64,000 nt of DNA from Christiangramia sp. OXR-203 (GTDB lineage: Bacteria > Bacteroidota > Bacteroidia > Flavobacteriales > Flavobacteriaceae): contig NZ_CP139698.1 of NCBI RefSeq assembly GCF_034372165.1, forward strand, positions 2,976,001 to 3,040,000. The letters run 5' to 3'. Made by a program: the position numbers and the translations under genes. The notes beneath the pieces were generated by a model, which was not told the DNA's origin, did no database searches, and was given only the letters and a program-made list of their open reading frames with translations. The stretch's first letter is position 1, and each line of letters starts with the position of its first letter. Below are positions 35,732 through 44,368 of the stretch, in pieces.

Positions 35732-36844
35732 CTATCTCCCATCCAAAACGATTTTATACACATCCAAAGTCTCGTTAGCACATTTTTCCCAGCTAAACAT
35801 TTGAGCACGAAACTTTCCTTCTTCTATTAATTTATCTCTTTCTTTGACATCCAATATTTTACTGAATTTTTTCTCAGCGTCTTTCCAGTTATGCGGATTA
35901 AAATAATTATAGTTAGGCCCCAGTATCTCCGGAATAGAAGAACTGTTGGAAGCCCAGACAGGACACCCAGCCTTTGCCGCTTCTAGAGCCGGAATTCCAA
36001 ATCCTTCATAGAAGGATGGAAAAAGAAGTGCAAGAGCATTATTGTACAGTATATTTAAATCCTGATTATTAATCTTTTCTAATTTGATAATATTCCCACA
36101 TTTAAGATTAGAAACTTCAAACTTCCTTAGTTCATCTTTTGACAAATCTCCTCCACCAACTAATACTAATTTAAACCCTTTATCTATAAATCGTTTACTT
36201 TTAAACAAGGAAACTACAAAATCGAAATTCTTACAATAGCCTCTGTTTCCGACATATAAAAGAAATTTTTTTGATTCTATGCTCGTCCCTTTCACCTCAA
36301 TTTTAGTTATCTCTTCAATTGATCTAAATTCTTCATCAACTCCATTAGAGACTATAAATATTCGTTTCTTTTTGAGCTCTGGATAATATTGTAATAAATC
36401 CATTTTTGTATTATTGGAAATACAAATAATTGCATCTGCCTGATAAAGTGCGCGCTTCATTAAAAAAATATGAAGTTTCCTTTTCACCCAATTTATTTCA
36501 TATTTATCATAAATAAAGTCGTGCACGGTTACAACCACTTTAGTTTTAGTATTATTCTTTCTGGAAAGTGGCCTATAATAACTCGAATGATAAATATCTA
36601 CTTCATTTTTTAGATATACGGGCAGAAATTTTTTTATTGAATTAGGTATTCGATTAGATTTTTTGCTAGGCAGATCAGCAAAATCTAGGGTAGAACTAAA
36701 AATATTGTTTCTATAATTATTTTCAACGAAATAAAAAGACAGATCCTCTTTATTCAAAAATATCTCCAAGATTTTTGTCCAAACTTTACTAATGCCACCT
36801 GATTTCTGCAGACTATAAATAATATTATCCAATGCTATTTTCAT
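35732..36844 (-). CDS. GT-B fold glycosyltransferase (family 4/1 type)
   Basis: 370 residues. The N-terminal part (MKIALDNIIYSLQKSGGISKVW) has the GGIS/GGV acceptor-side motif. The C-terminal part has FLLYVGNRGYCKNFD, the donor-binding strand KLVLVGGGD and the EX7E motif FPSFYEGFGIPALEAAKAGCPV. The pattern fits retaining GT4 enzymes of the mannosyltransferase type; GDP-mannose could be supplied by manC in the same locus, but the donor is inferred. The first four bases overlap the stop of the kinase-like gene upstream. Confidence 0.88.
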   Translation of the reverse strand: MKIALDNIIYSLQKSGGISKVWTKILEIFLNKEDLSFYFVENNYRNNIFSSTLDFADLPSKKSNRIPNSIKKFLPVYLKNEVDIYHSSYYRPLSRKNNTKTKVVVTVHDFIYDKYEINWVKRKLHIFLMKRALYQADAIICISNNTKMDLLQYYPELKKKRIFIVSNGVDEEFRSIEEITKIEVKGTSIESKKFLLYVGNRGYCKNFDFVVSLFKSKRFIDKGFKLVLVGGGDLSKDELRKFEVSNLKCGNIIKLEKINNQDLNILYNNALALLFPSFYEGFGIPALEAAKAGCPVWASNSSSIPEILGPNYNYFNPHNWKDAEKKFSKILDVKERDKLIEEGKFRAQMFSWEKCANETLDVYKIVLDGR

Positions 36845-37827
36845 ACTTCGAAATCAGTAATTAAAAATTCTGCTAAATTGAAGTTAGTGCCTAAATAAAA
36901 AGACAAACCCAATAAAAATTCTGGAAAGGAAAACAATTCACTATCAATAAATTGACTATAAAATTTGCAAAGACTTCCAGGTGATTTTTTTAAATTTTTA
37001 TCCCTAATAATTGAATGATGATGATTACCCAATTGTATACCCAAATAATCAGTAATTTTTGGGGCATGAGTATGAGACTTCTCCCAATCAATTATTCGCA
37101 ATTCTCCATCAACATCAATTAAATTATCTGAACCCAAATCGCCATGGGCAAACATTACATAAAACTTGTCTTCGTCGGAAACTACTTGCATAAAATAATC
37201 CTGAAAATTTTTATGCCTGGTTGAATGAAATGAAAGCCACCAATCAAATTCATTAAAATCCTTAATAGAAACTTGATGCAATAAGCCTCTATCCAGATTA
37301 TTCTCTAAAAAATCAGAATAAAGAGACAACGGTCTTTGATTAAGAATTTTGGATGTCTTAGGAAGTAAATCATAAAGTAAAACTATATTTTCATCAGAAC
37401 GAAATACCTGCTTTGGTAAATGAGATTTTTCCAATAAAGCTCGCCCAAAATATTTTTCCACTTCTAATTCCTTAATTGCAAATTCCTTTTCAGCACCCCA
37501 AATAACTTTTGTAAAAAAAGCTTTATTCTCATAATCAATACCAATTGCATAAAGCCTTTTCCTTAAAGTAACGTCTTGACTAAAGACAAAATATTGTTTT
37601 GCTAAAATGTCAATTTTTCTAAGCTTGCTTTTTATTTGATTATTTTGAAAGGTCGGAAAGATTTTATATAACCTTGTAAAGAACAAAGTTTGCAAATAAA
37701 AATATATTATTCTTTTTTTCAAAGAGTTTATCGGATAGTAATTCACTAAGTCTTTTAAAACTGTAGTTTCAAACTTTCCACAAATTAAATTAAAATAATT
37801 ACCTAAAAAAGGGGTGAGATTTTTCAC
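36841..37827 (-). CDS. APH/choline-kinase-like phosphotransferase in the polysaccharide locus
   Basis: 328 residues with a protein-kinase-like fold of the aminoglycoside phosphotransferase type. AFFTKVIWG (K107) would be the ATP lysine. FAHGDLGSDNL gives the catalytic loop (H228, D230 and N235), and LRIIDWEK supplies D247 for magnesium. No membrane segment or signal peptide is apparent. The gene is embedded between the Wzy polymerase and a glycosyltransferase, with four-base overlaps on both sides, so it belongs to the operon core. A plausible role is to phosphorylate a sugar of the glycan or a nucleotide-sugar precursor. The substrate is unknown, and resistance to an aminoglycoside is unlikely given the context. 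Confidence 0.75.
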   Translation of the reverse strand: MKNLTPFLGNYFNLICGKFETTVLKDLVNYYPINSLKKRIIYFYLQTLFFTRLYKIFPTFQNNQIKSKLRKIDILAKQYFVFSQDVTLRKRLYAIGIDYENKAFFTKVIWGAEKEFAIKELEVEKYFGRALLEKSHLPKQVFRSDENIVLLYDLLPKTSKILNQRPLSLYSDFLENNLDRGLLHQVSIKDFNEFDWWLSFHSTRHKNFQDYFMQVVSDEDKFYVMFAHGDLGSDNLIDVDGELRIIDWEKSHTHAPKITDYLGIQLGNHHHSIIRDKNLKKSPGSLCKFYSQFIDSELFSFPEFLLGLSFYLGTNFNLAEFLITDFEV

Positions 37828-39221
37828 GCTACTCTAGCCTTTTTGATTAAATATATAATTAAATAAAGAAAAACGAAGGAATAAATCCAGCCAGGGCTTA
37901 GATCCCTCAATGATTGGCATAAGAATGCTAGAAAACTGAAATGTAGGATAAGTGAATAGGCATTCTCAGATTTATTAATTTTATTTTCTAATACCCTTAA
38001 AATCCAACCTGTTACCAAGGATAGATAAATGATACCAACAAAACCATATAATAAATAAAATCTACCAAATATGGTCGGTGTTATATTAAATGTTTCATCC
38101 AGCCCTGTATACCCTATCCTCTTCATATTAAAAACCGCAAAACTAGGATCTAAATATTTATCTGGATAAATAATTCTGGGAATTGGATTAGTAATAAATT
38201 TAAAAACTTGCTCTGGAATAGGTAATAGAATTGTTTCGAAAAGTGAGCGACCGTTGACCGGATCTTGAAAATTATCTACTATATATACAAATTCGTTGTT
38301 AAGGTCTAATCCGTCAAACTTAGGCTGAGAAATTTCTGAGGTAGTTAGTGTATCAAATCCAACATTACGAAACTCCACCATTAGCGATAGTAACACTATT
38401 CCTGCTATACAGAAGAACAGAATCTTTCTGTTTGAAATATCTATAATTAAATTTTTCTTCAAAAATAAAATGTAGGATATTAAAGGTACTAATAGAAGAA
38501 TTACCCTAGTTCTTGTTCCACTACTACCAATAATTAAAAGCGATATCGCAAAAATTGTCCATAATATGTATTTATGAATTCTCCCTTTTAGACTATGAAT
38601 TAAATAAAATGCGCTTAGCGTACCTACACTAATTAGAATAGTACTTAGATGTATCAAAAGGTTTGAGTTACCAATCCCGGTGTTTTCAAATTGGCTATTT
38701 CCATTAGCCCTAGAACTAAGAATCAGATTTAAAAAACCCTGCAACCCATCTTTTAAGTACGGGATTAGACCAAGAATAAAAAGAAAAAAGAAGAAAAAAA
38801 ATAATTTTGAACTAACCTTAGGTGGCGGAATTACTGTTAGTGAATTTTTTTCATTAGAAAGTTTTAAATTAAATATGAGTATGCTTAATAAAAACAGCGA
38901 ATGTGAAATTCCAACTATTATAAAGGAATCGTTATTATAATATCCAAACTTGTGCTCATAACTGATATCACCTGATGAAATAATTGAATATAAAGGTTCC
39001 GCAATAACTAAGATTAAATAGAATGTAAGGAAAATTAATAATGTTAAATTTCCTTTATTAAAGTAAAATAATCGCACAAATTCTTTCGTAATAATTGAAA
39101 AAATTATAAATCCTAAAGCTACCCACGTTTCTAAAAATATTGGAATATCGAAGAGTAAACAACTAAAAAATGAAACAAACACTAGAAAGGTTCCAATTAA
39201 GAAATAAATGTAGTCTCTCAA
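37824..39221 (-). CDS. wzy: O-antigen/capsule polymerase (Wzy-like)
   Basis: 465 residues with about twelve membrane helices and a larger extracytoplasmic loop (about residues 305-370). Conserved features of O-antigen polymerases are a polar SGTRTRVILLLVPLI segment and a loop with FNMKRIGYTG. Wzy proteins have little sequence conservation, so the call rests on topology and position between Wzx, glycosyltransferases and Wzc. It would join lipid-linked repeat units at the periplasmic face. Base composition is strongly A+T-rich. Confidence 0.8.
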   Translation of the reverse strand: MRDYIYFLIGTFLVFVSFFSCLLFDIPIFLETWVALGFIIFSIITKEFVRLFYFNKGNLTLLIFLTFYLILVIAEPLYSIISSGDISYEHKFGYYNNDSFIIVGISHSLFLLSILIFNLKLSNEKNSLTVIPPPKVSSKLFFFFFFLFILGLIPYLKDGLQGFLNLILSSRANGNSQFENTGIGNSNLLIHLSTILISVGTLSAFYLIHSLKGRIHKYILWTIFAISLLIIGSSGTRTRVILLLVPLISYILFLKKNLIIDISNRKILFFCIAGIVLLSLMVEFRNVGFDTLTTSEISQPKFDGLDLNNEFVYIVDNFQDPVNGRSLFETILLPIPEQVFKFITNPIPRIIYPDKYLDPSFAVFNMKRIGYTGLDETFNITPTIFGRFYLLYGFVGIIYLSLVTGWILRVLENKINKSENAYSLILHFSFLAFLCQSLRDLSPGWIYSFVFLYLIIYLIKKARVA

Positions 39222-40498
39222 AATAATTTTGTGATTGTTTCTTTAATCTTCTTCTTGGAAACAGACAAACCACCATTGCAATTAAGAAATATCGGTTTCG
39301 TAAAAACGTTTTTCATAACGTAAAAACATTTTTCGTTTTGAATCAAATGCTCTTCAATAGTTAACTCCTTTTTTCTTTCAACCACTTGATATGGATTAGC
39401 ATATAAGAAAATTCCAACATTCGGCTTAGGAAGAAACCAATAGAAAAATTTATATATCCAATTGGGTAAGGAAGAGTAATGATTTTGAATGAAGAAATCG
39501 TAATAATACCGGTCAAATATTATAAACTCGTTTCTCAACTTTGCCTTTATTACTATTACCCAACCTAGGAAAAAGTCTAAACTGTAATATGTTAGATAAA
39601 TTAAATTTTTCCAAACTGGGTGTGCCTTACCGATTGTCTTACTTTCATCAATTACTTTATTTTCATTCTCATTGTTAATATTTAGAATACTATTTAAAGC
39701 TGGAAGAATTTCATATCGATGGTGATATACTGTAGATTTTGAAAAAAGATTGGCGCCGGTGACAGTATTGGACAAAGCATTGGACATTGTACTTTTACCA
39801 ACACCATCAGGCCCTATCAAACAAACAACAGGGTTTACCCCCAATAAATTAATAATTTTTCCTTTTACAAAATTACAACTGTATTGAAATACATTTAGAA
39901 AAGACTCTTTTCCTTTTAGTGATAGATTTATTGAATCGGGACTATTATCTTTTTGAAAATCTATCAAATATTCAATTAATATTTGGACTTCTGCATCACT
40001 TAAAATTTTAATTGCAAGATGTCTGATCTTTTCAAAATCTATATCTATTTCCTGAAAGCGCCCTTTGTATTTATCACGGATGTAGCCATAGGTTAGTATT
40101 TCCTTTAAAGCAATTGAAAATATTTCGTGTAGGGGATCTATTACGTAAAAACCATTGAACTTCATTCTGTTTTCTAAAACTAAAGAAGAATCAATATATT
40201 TCCTCCATCTTTTTTGAAGGCTAGAAAATAAATCAATTAATATAACCTCTGAAACGTTTAAGTCAAAAAAATACAAGCCTTTATAACCAAATCGGGATAC
40301 ACTTTTTAAAAAATGTAAATTATTCAATTTTGCCTTAGCCTTAAATACTTCTTCTATCTGTTTCAGATTCTGAGGCTCTATAAGAATATCCACATCATTC
40401 CCAGCAAATTCAGGTAATCCTTCATAGTTTCGAAGGACGCAATAATTATAGGTCTGGTTTAACTCTTCAAAAGATTCCTGTAAAAAATTTTTAAGCAT
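39218..40498 (-). CDS. Nucleotidyltransferase-like plus thymidylate-kinase-like fusion protein
   Basis: 426 residues in two parts. The N-terminal 200 residues look like a minimal nucleotidyltransferase: YCVLRNYEGLP followed by NDVDILIE (D35 and D37) and LIDLF (D89), the usual acidic triad. The C-terminal part (about 220-426) is a P-loop kinase of the thymidylate kinase type, with VCLIGPDGVGKST (Walker A, 229-237) and IIFDRYYYDFF (DR motif, D329 and R330). Proteins of this kind occur in polysaccharide loci and are annotated only as thymidylate-kinase-like. It is not the housekeeping tmk. It overlaps the polymerase gene by four bases and the flippase by eight. Confidence 0.75.
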   Translation of the reverse strand: MLKNFLQESFEELNQTYNYCVLRNYEGLPEFAGNDVDILIEPQNLKQIEEVFKAKAKLNNLHFLKSVSRFGYKGLYFFDLNVSEVILIDLFSSLQKRWRKYIDSSLVLENRMKFNGFYVIDPLHEIFSIALKEILTYGYIRDKYKGRFQEIDIDFEKIRHLAIKILSDAEVQILIEYLIDFQKDNSPDSINLSLKGKESFLNVFQYSCNFVKGKIINLLGVNPVVCLIGPDGVGKSTMSNALSNTVTGANLFSKSTVYHHRYEILPALNSILNINNENENKVIDESKTIGKAHPVWKNLIYLTYYSLDFFLGWVIVIKAKLRNEFIIFDRYYYDFFIQNHYSSLPNWIYKFFYWFLPKPNVGIFLYANPYQVVERKKELTIEEHLIQNEKCFYVMKNVFTKPIFLNCNGGLSVSKKKIKETITKLF

Positions 40499-41744
40499 TA
40501 CGTTTAAAATCGAAAATAAAAATGGATAACTGAAATAGAGCGCTTAGTATCATGGTCAATATACCTCCCAAAGCACCAAAATAATGCATCAACGGATAGG
40601 TTAAAAGCATTGTAAAAATCAATATATATAAAGATGATATAAATAAAAATTTCGTTCGCTCAAAAACACGAATAACAATTAAAAAAGGACGAGAGAATGA
40701 ATATAAAAGACCAACCACTATAAAACCCCAAAGAAAATTTTCACCTTGAGCATATTTTGCCCCAAACAATATTTGAATTATAAAGTCTTGTATGGTTATT
40801 AAAAATATGCAACCAATAACTAGAATTATATAAAATATTTTGATATCTCTAAAAATTTTAAAAACTTCATGCGAGATATCTCTCTTATTTCCATTAATTC
40901 TTTCTGCAATTTTCGGTGTATAAAAGTTATCCATACTTAATAGGAAAATAGAGCTAACCCCTAATATGATTTTTGGAGCATTTAGTCTGGCAATTGAATC
41001 AGTTGAAAGCAAAAAAACACTTATGTATAAAAATAAATTAGCACTAATGTTTTGTACAACATTTGACAAGAAAATAAACTTTCCAAATTGAAAGGACTCC
41101 TTATATATTTTAGCAAAAGCCAATTTCTCAAAATTAAATTCATGCTTTTTGGAGAAACATACTGGTATTAATAAACTAGTTATAAGAACTAAAACTAAAG
41201 TGATTAAAAAAAAATTTAAAGTGAACATATTCATATAATTCAATATTATTAACCCAACAAGTAATAGTGTCACCCGGGATAGTTCAGTAATATTGAGCAA
41301 TAAAATATTCGATATGGTTAAATTCACTTTTCTCTGAAAATCATAAATCTGATAAAGAAAAAAATAAGTGAAAATTAAAGGAAGATATTCCTTGAGAGTA
41401 TTAGTAAGAATAAGAATCCCAATGAGAAACAAAGAGATAATGAAGATTAAAACCGTAGCTATTATTAAATTTCCAGTATAAAATTCATTCTTCTTTTTTC
41501 CCCATTTCGAATAAAAATTCATAAAAGGAAAATGAATAAAAGATAGGGGCACTATACCCAATAATGGAAATAAAGATATTGCATAAGAAAATTCACCGAA
41601 TAGACCTACAGTTAATAACCTTGCTGCAATAAAGGACACTCCAAATGAGAATGCACTATATAGTATTTGATTAATTAGGTGTCCAAATTTGGTAGAAATT
41701 AGGAAACCTTTATTAATATTGGAAAGAGCAGCCTTCACCTTCAA
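40491..41744 (-). CDS. wzx: Oligosaccharide flippase (Wzx-like, MOP superfamily)
   Basis: 417 residues with about twelve membrane helices. The N-terminus (INQILYSAFSFGVSFIAARLLTVGLFGEFSYA) and the KIAERINGN loop resemble Wzx/RfbX proteins of the MOP exporter superfamily. It would flip the undecaprenyl-linked repeat unit to the periplasmic face for Wzy. The stop overlaps the start of the NTase/kinase gene by eight bases, and the gene starts one base before the fcl stop. A+T-rich composition, like its neighbours. Confidence 0.87.
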   Translation of the reverse strand: MKVKAALSNINKGFLISTKFGHLINQILYSAFSFGVSFIAARLLTVGLFGEFSYAISLFPLLGIVPLSFIHFPFMNFYSKWGKKKNEFYTGNLIIATVLIFIISLFLIGILILTNTLKEYLPLIFTYFFLYQIYDFQRKVNLTISNILLLNITELSRVTLLLVGLIILNYMNMFTLNFFLITLVLVLITSLLIPVCFSKKHEFNFEKLAFAKIYKESFQFGKFIFLSNVVQNISANLFLYISVFLLSTDSIARLNAPKIILGVSSIFLLSMDNFYTPKIAERINGNKRDISHEVFKIFRDIKIFYIILVIGCIFLITIQDFIIQILFGAKYAQGENFLWGFIVVGLLYSFSRPFLIVIRVFERTKFLFISSLYILIFTMLLTYPLMHYFGALGGILTMILSALFQLSIFIFDFKRNA

Positions 41745-42710
41745 TTATAATTTGACTTCTTTAAATTTATCCTGGTTACTTAAAAACCATTCATAAGTTC
41801 TTTGAATGCCCTGTTCCAGGTTTACCGAGTATTTCCATCCGGCACCCTTCAATTTGTCTACATTCATCAATTTACGTGGCGTACCATCTGGCTTGGAACT
41901 ATCCCAAACTATTTCCCCGGTATGACCTACAATTTTCTGAATGGTTTCTGCCAGTTCCTTTATGGTTAGGTCCTTTCCAGTCCCAATGTTATAAAGATTC
42001 TCTGGAAGTTTATTTTCTAAAGCGAAACAAACTGCATCAGCAAGATCATCTACAAATAAGAATTCTCGCATGGGAGATCCGCTACCCCATAGTTCGACAG
42101 GCTCACTGTCGCCAGTCTCTTCCATTTTCAGCTTAGCTTCATGGAACTTCCGGATCATGGCCGGTAACACATGAGAGGTTTGCAGATCAAAATTATCATG
42201 GGTACCGTAGAGATTCGTTGGCATCAGGCTTACGTAATCCTTTCCAAACTGTTTCCTGATCGCCTCACAGGCTTTTACACCGGCAATTTTAGCAATCGCA
42301 TACCATTCATTAGTCGGCTCCAGGCTATCTGTGAGTAAATATTCTTCCTTAAGTGGTTGCGGAGCATGTTTTGGGTAAATACAGGAACTACCTAAAAAGA
42401 TAAATTTCTTAACATCAGTCTTATGAGAGAAATCGATCAAGTTATTCTGGATCTGCATGTTCTCCATCAAAAACTGGTAGGGATAATCATTGTTTGCTAA
42501 AATACCTCCAACTCTCGCCGCAGCATCAATGACTACTTCCGGTTTTTCAGTTTCGAAGAAATCCTTAACGGCCTGCTGGTTGCGGAGATCTAGCTCGCTA
42601 CTGGTTTTGCCAATTAGATTGGTGTAGCCCTCTTTCTCGAGCTTTCGACATATAGCAGAACCAACCATTCCTCTATGCCCGGCGATGTATATTTTGGTAT
42701 TCTTGTTCAT
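41745..42710 (-). CDS. fcl: GDP-L-fucose synthase
   Basis: 321 residues, short-chain dehydrogenase (extended) family. It makes GDP-L-fucose from GDP-4-keto-6-deoxymannose by epimerisation and reduction. GHRGMVG is the NADP-binding glycine motif, SSCIYP contributes the catalytic Ser, and YAIAK gives the Tyr and Lys. The C-terminal substrate region has WGSGSPMREFLFVDDLA. A short insertion around residue 210 (GDSEPVEL) is encoded by a DNA stretch that matches an interspersed repeat (see findings). The gmd gene lies nearby, separated by the GxxExxY gene. Confidence 0.95.
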   Translation of the reverse strand: MNKNTKIYIAGHRGMVGSAICRKLEKEGYTNLIGKTSSELDLRNQQAVKDFFETEKPEVVIDAAARVGGILANNDYPYQFLMENMQIQNNLIDFSHKTDVKKFIFLGSSCIYPKHAPQPLKEEYLLTDSLEPTNEWYAIAKIAGVKACEAIRKQFGKDYVSLMPTNLYGTHDNFDLQTSHVLPAMIRKFHEAKLKMEETGDSEPVELWGSGSPMREFLFVDDLADAVCFALENKLPENLYNIGTGKDLTIKELAETIQKIVGHTGEIVWDSSKPDGTPRKLMNVDKLKGAGWKYSVNLEQGIQRTYEWFLSNQDKFKEVKL

Positions 42711-42767
42711 TCTAATTCTTTCTTACGGTGTGTTAGGTGTTCTGACCGCTGTATTGTTTTCTCAGTT

Positions 42768-42799
42768 GATTGCGCAGATTATGGCAGATTGCGCGGATT
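42768..42799. repeat. Left pair of short repeats flanking the GxxExxY gene
   Basis: GATTGCGCAGATT at 42768-42780 and GATTGCGCGGATT at 42787-42799 differ at one base and are 19 bases apart. Reverse-complemented they read AATCTGCGCAATC and AATCCGCGCAATC, related to the pair on the right side of the gene at 43190-43223. Confidence 0.7.
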
Positions 42800-42803
42800 C
42801 CTT

Positions 42804-43190
42804 CTAAGAATTTTCCGTATTAACGAAGCGTTTCCATTTTAGACTCTTTTCTCCAAAGTTGATTAGTAAACCAACCTCCTTGTTTGTGGCTTTCAAATAG
42901 TTGATCACCTGGCTCTCTAGACTCTTGTTTAAAAAAGCTACTGATTTTAATTCAATTATAATTTTGTTGTAGCAAAGAAAGTCAGCTTTGAAATATTTCT
43001 CCAGTTTTTCACCTTCGTAATATAGATTGAGCTTTTTTTGTTCTTCGAAAGGAATTGAAAACTTATTAAACTCCTTACTTAACACTTCCTGATATACTGA
43101 TTCAAGAAAACCGTGACCGAGGCCTTTATGAACTTTCATACAAGCACCTATGATCTTATAAGTTTCATTCTCAAACAGTAGTGCTGACAA
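42804..43190 (-). CDS. GxxExxY protein (PD-(D/E)XK-nuclease-like)
   Basis: 128 residues. The family name comes from GFLESVY (G27, E30 and Y33) after VHKGLGH. The core KADFLCYNKIIIELKSV has the D, then E-x-K, of PD-(D/E)XK folds. The likely start is TTG at 43188-43190, the only start codon between an upstream TAA and M18, and that TTG overlaps the right-hand repeat. Such genes occur singly in many Bacteroidota genomes with short repeats on both sides. Their function is not established; a role in repair or mobility is possible. It splits gmd from fcl here. Confidence 0.8.
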   Translation of the reverse strand: MSALLFENETYKIIGACMKVHKGLGHGFLESVYQEVLSKEFNKFSIPFEEQKKLNLYYEGEKLEKYFKADFLCYNKIIIELKSVAFLNKSLESQVINYLKATNKEVGLLINFGEKSLKWKRFVNTENS

Positions 43191-43223
43191 ATCCGTGAAA
43201 TCTTATTATTAATCCGTGCGATC
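43190..43223. repeat. Right pair of short repeats flanking the GxxExxY gene
   Basis: AATCCGTGAAATC at 43190-43202 and AATCCGTGCGATC at 43211-43223, 21 bases apart. They fit the same AATCyGyGnnATC pattern as the left pair but in opposite orientation, so the gene sits inside an imperfect inverted-repeat frame. Confidence 0.7.
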
Positions 43224-43226
43224 TAG

Positions 43227-44342
43227 TTATTCGAAATAATTAAGAATCTGATACCCTCCATCTTTTAGGTATTGATCTTTCTGCATGAGTTTAACGTCAC
43301 TTTGCATCATGTCCTTTACCAAGTCTTGAAGATCATATTCCGGAGTCCAGCCCAGCTTGGTATTTGCTTTGGTAGCATCTCCTATTAATAGATCAACTTC
43401 AGTTGGTCTGAAATACTTTGGATCTACCGCCAGCACCTCTTTTCCTTCAGCAATTTGAAAATCGGGATTGGAACAGGATACTACATACGCTTTTTCGTCT
43501 ACACCTTCTCCTTTAAATTCGAGTTCTATACCAACTTCAGCAAAAGCCATACGTACAAAATCTCTTACCGGAGTTGTTTTACCTGTAGCAATCACCCAGT
43601 CTTCCGCCTCTTCTGCCTGAAGGATCATCCACATCATACGTACATAATCCTTGGCATGTCCCCAGTCTCTTTGCGCATCCAGGTTCCCCAGGTAAAATTT
43701 ATCCTGAAGACCCAAAGCGATCCTTGAAGCTGCCCTGGTAATCTTACGGGTAACAAATGTTTCCCCTCTTAGCGGAGATTCGTGATTGAACAGAATTCCG
43801 TTACATGCATACATGCCATAAGCCTCACGATAATTCACCGTGATCCAGAAAGCATACATTTTTGCGACAGCATATGGAGAACGTGGATAGAATGGCGTAG
43901 TTTCAGACTGTGGCACTTCCTGCACTTTTCCATAAAGCTCTGAAGTAGATGCCTGGTAAATTCTTGTCTTCTTTTCCAGACCTAATAGTCTTACAGCATC
44001 CAGGATCCGTAAAGTTCCCAAACCATCTGCATTACCAGTATATTCCGGAGTTTCAAATGAAACTGCTACATGAGACATAGCGGCAAGGTTATAGATCTCG
44101 TCTGGCTGTATCTCCTGGATCAACCTGATAAGATTCGTGGAATCTGTCATATCCCCATAATGCAGGATATACTTCAGGTTATCTTCATGAGGATCCTGGT
44201 ATAAGTGATCAATACGATCTGTATTAAACAGTGAAGATCTTCTTTTAAGACCGTGTACTGTATAACCTTTCTTTAAAAGGAACTCACTTAAATAGGCTCC
44301 ATCCTGTCCGGTGACCCCGGTTATAAATGCTACTTTACTCAT
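43227..44342 (-). CDS. gmd: GDP-mannose 4,6-dehydratase
   Basis: 371 residues. It converts GDP-mannose to GDP-4-keto-6-deoxymannose, the substrate of Fcl. Motifs are [15 protein letters not shown] (NADP-binding glycines), the [11 protein letters not shown] loop and YAVAK (catalytic Tyr and Lys). The C-terminus contains [17 protein letters not shown], characteristic of Gmd. It is 26 bases downstream of manC, so mannose-1-phosphate is activated and then dehydrated by consecutive genes. Confidence 0.97.
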   Translation of the reverse strand: MSKVAFITGVTGQDGAYLSEFLLKKGYTVHGLKRRSSLFNTDRIDHLYQDPHEDNLKYILHYGDMTDSTNLIRLIQEIQPDEIYNLAAMSHVAVSFETPEYTGNADGLGTLRILDAVRLLGLEKKTRIYQASTSELYGKVQEVPQSETTPFYPRSPYAVAKMYAFWITVNYREAYGMYACNGILFNHESPLRGETFVTRKITRAASRIALGLQDKFYLGNLDAQRDWGHAKDYVRMMWMILQAEEAEDWVIATGKTTPVRDFVRMAFAEVGIELEFKGEGVDEKAYVVSCSNPDFQIAEGKEVLAVDPKYFRPTEVDLLIGDATKANTKLGWTPEYDLQDLVKDMMQSDVKLMQKDQYLKDGGYQILNYFE

Positions 44343-44368
44343 TCTTTATATGAACTACTATCGATTAT

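Noticed and set aside
34915-35808. Longer glycosyltransferase starting at 35808
   Set aside because: Overlaps the preceding glycosyltransferase by 77 bases and adds 27 residues with no GT2 similarity; MSAIILTYNEEN at 35727 is the natural start.
36841-37827. Aminoglycoside resistance gene
   Set aside because: The APH-like motifs are shared by many small-molecule kinases and the operon context is polysaccharide synthesis.
39218-40498. Housekeeping thymidylate kinase (tmk)
   Set aside because: Too long, fused to a nucleotidyltransferase-like domain and embedded in a capsule operon.
42768-43223. Insertion sequence with terminal inverted repeats
   Set aside because: No transposase; repeats are short pairs, and target-site duplication is not evident. 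Reported instead as a GxxExxY cassette.
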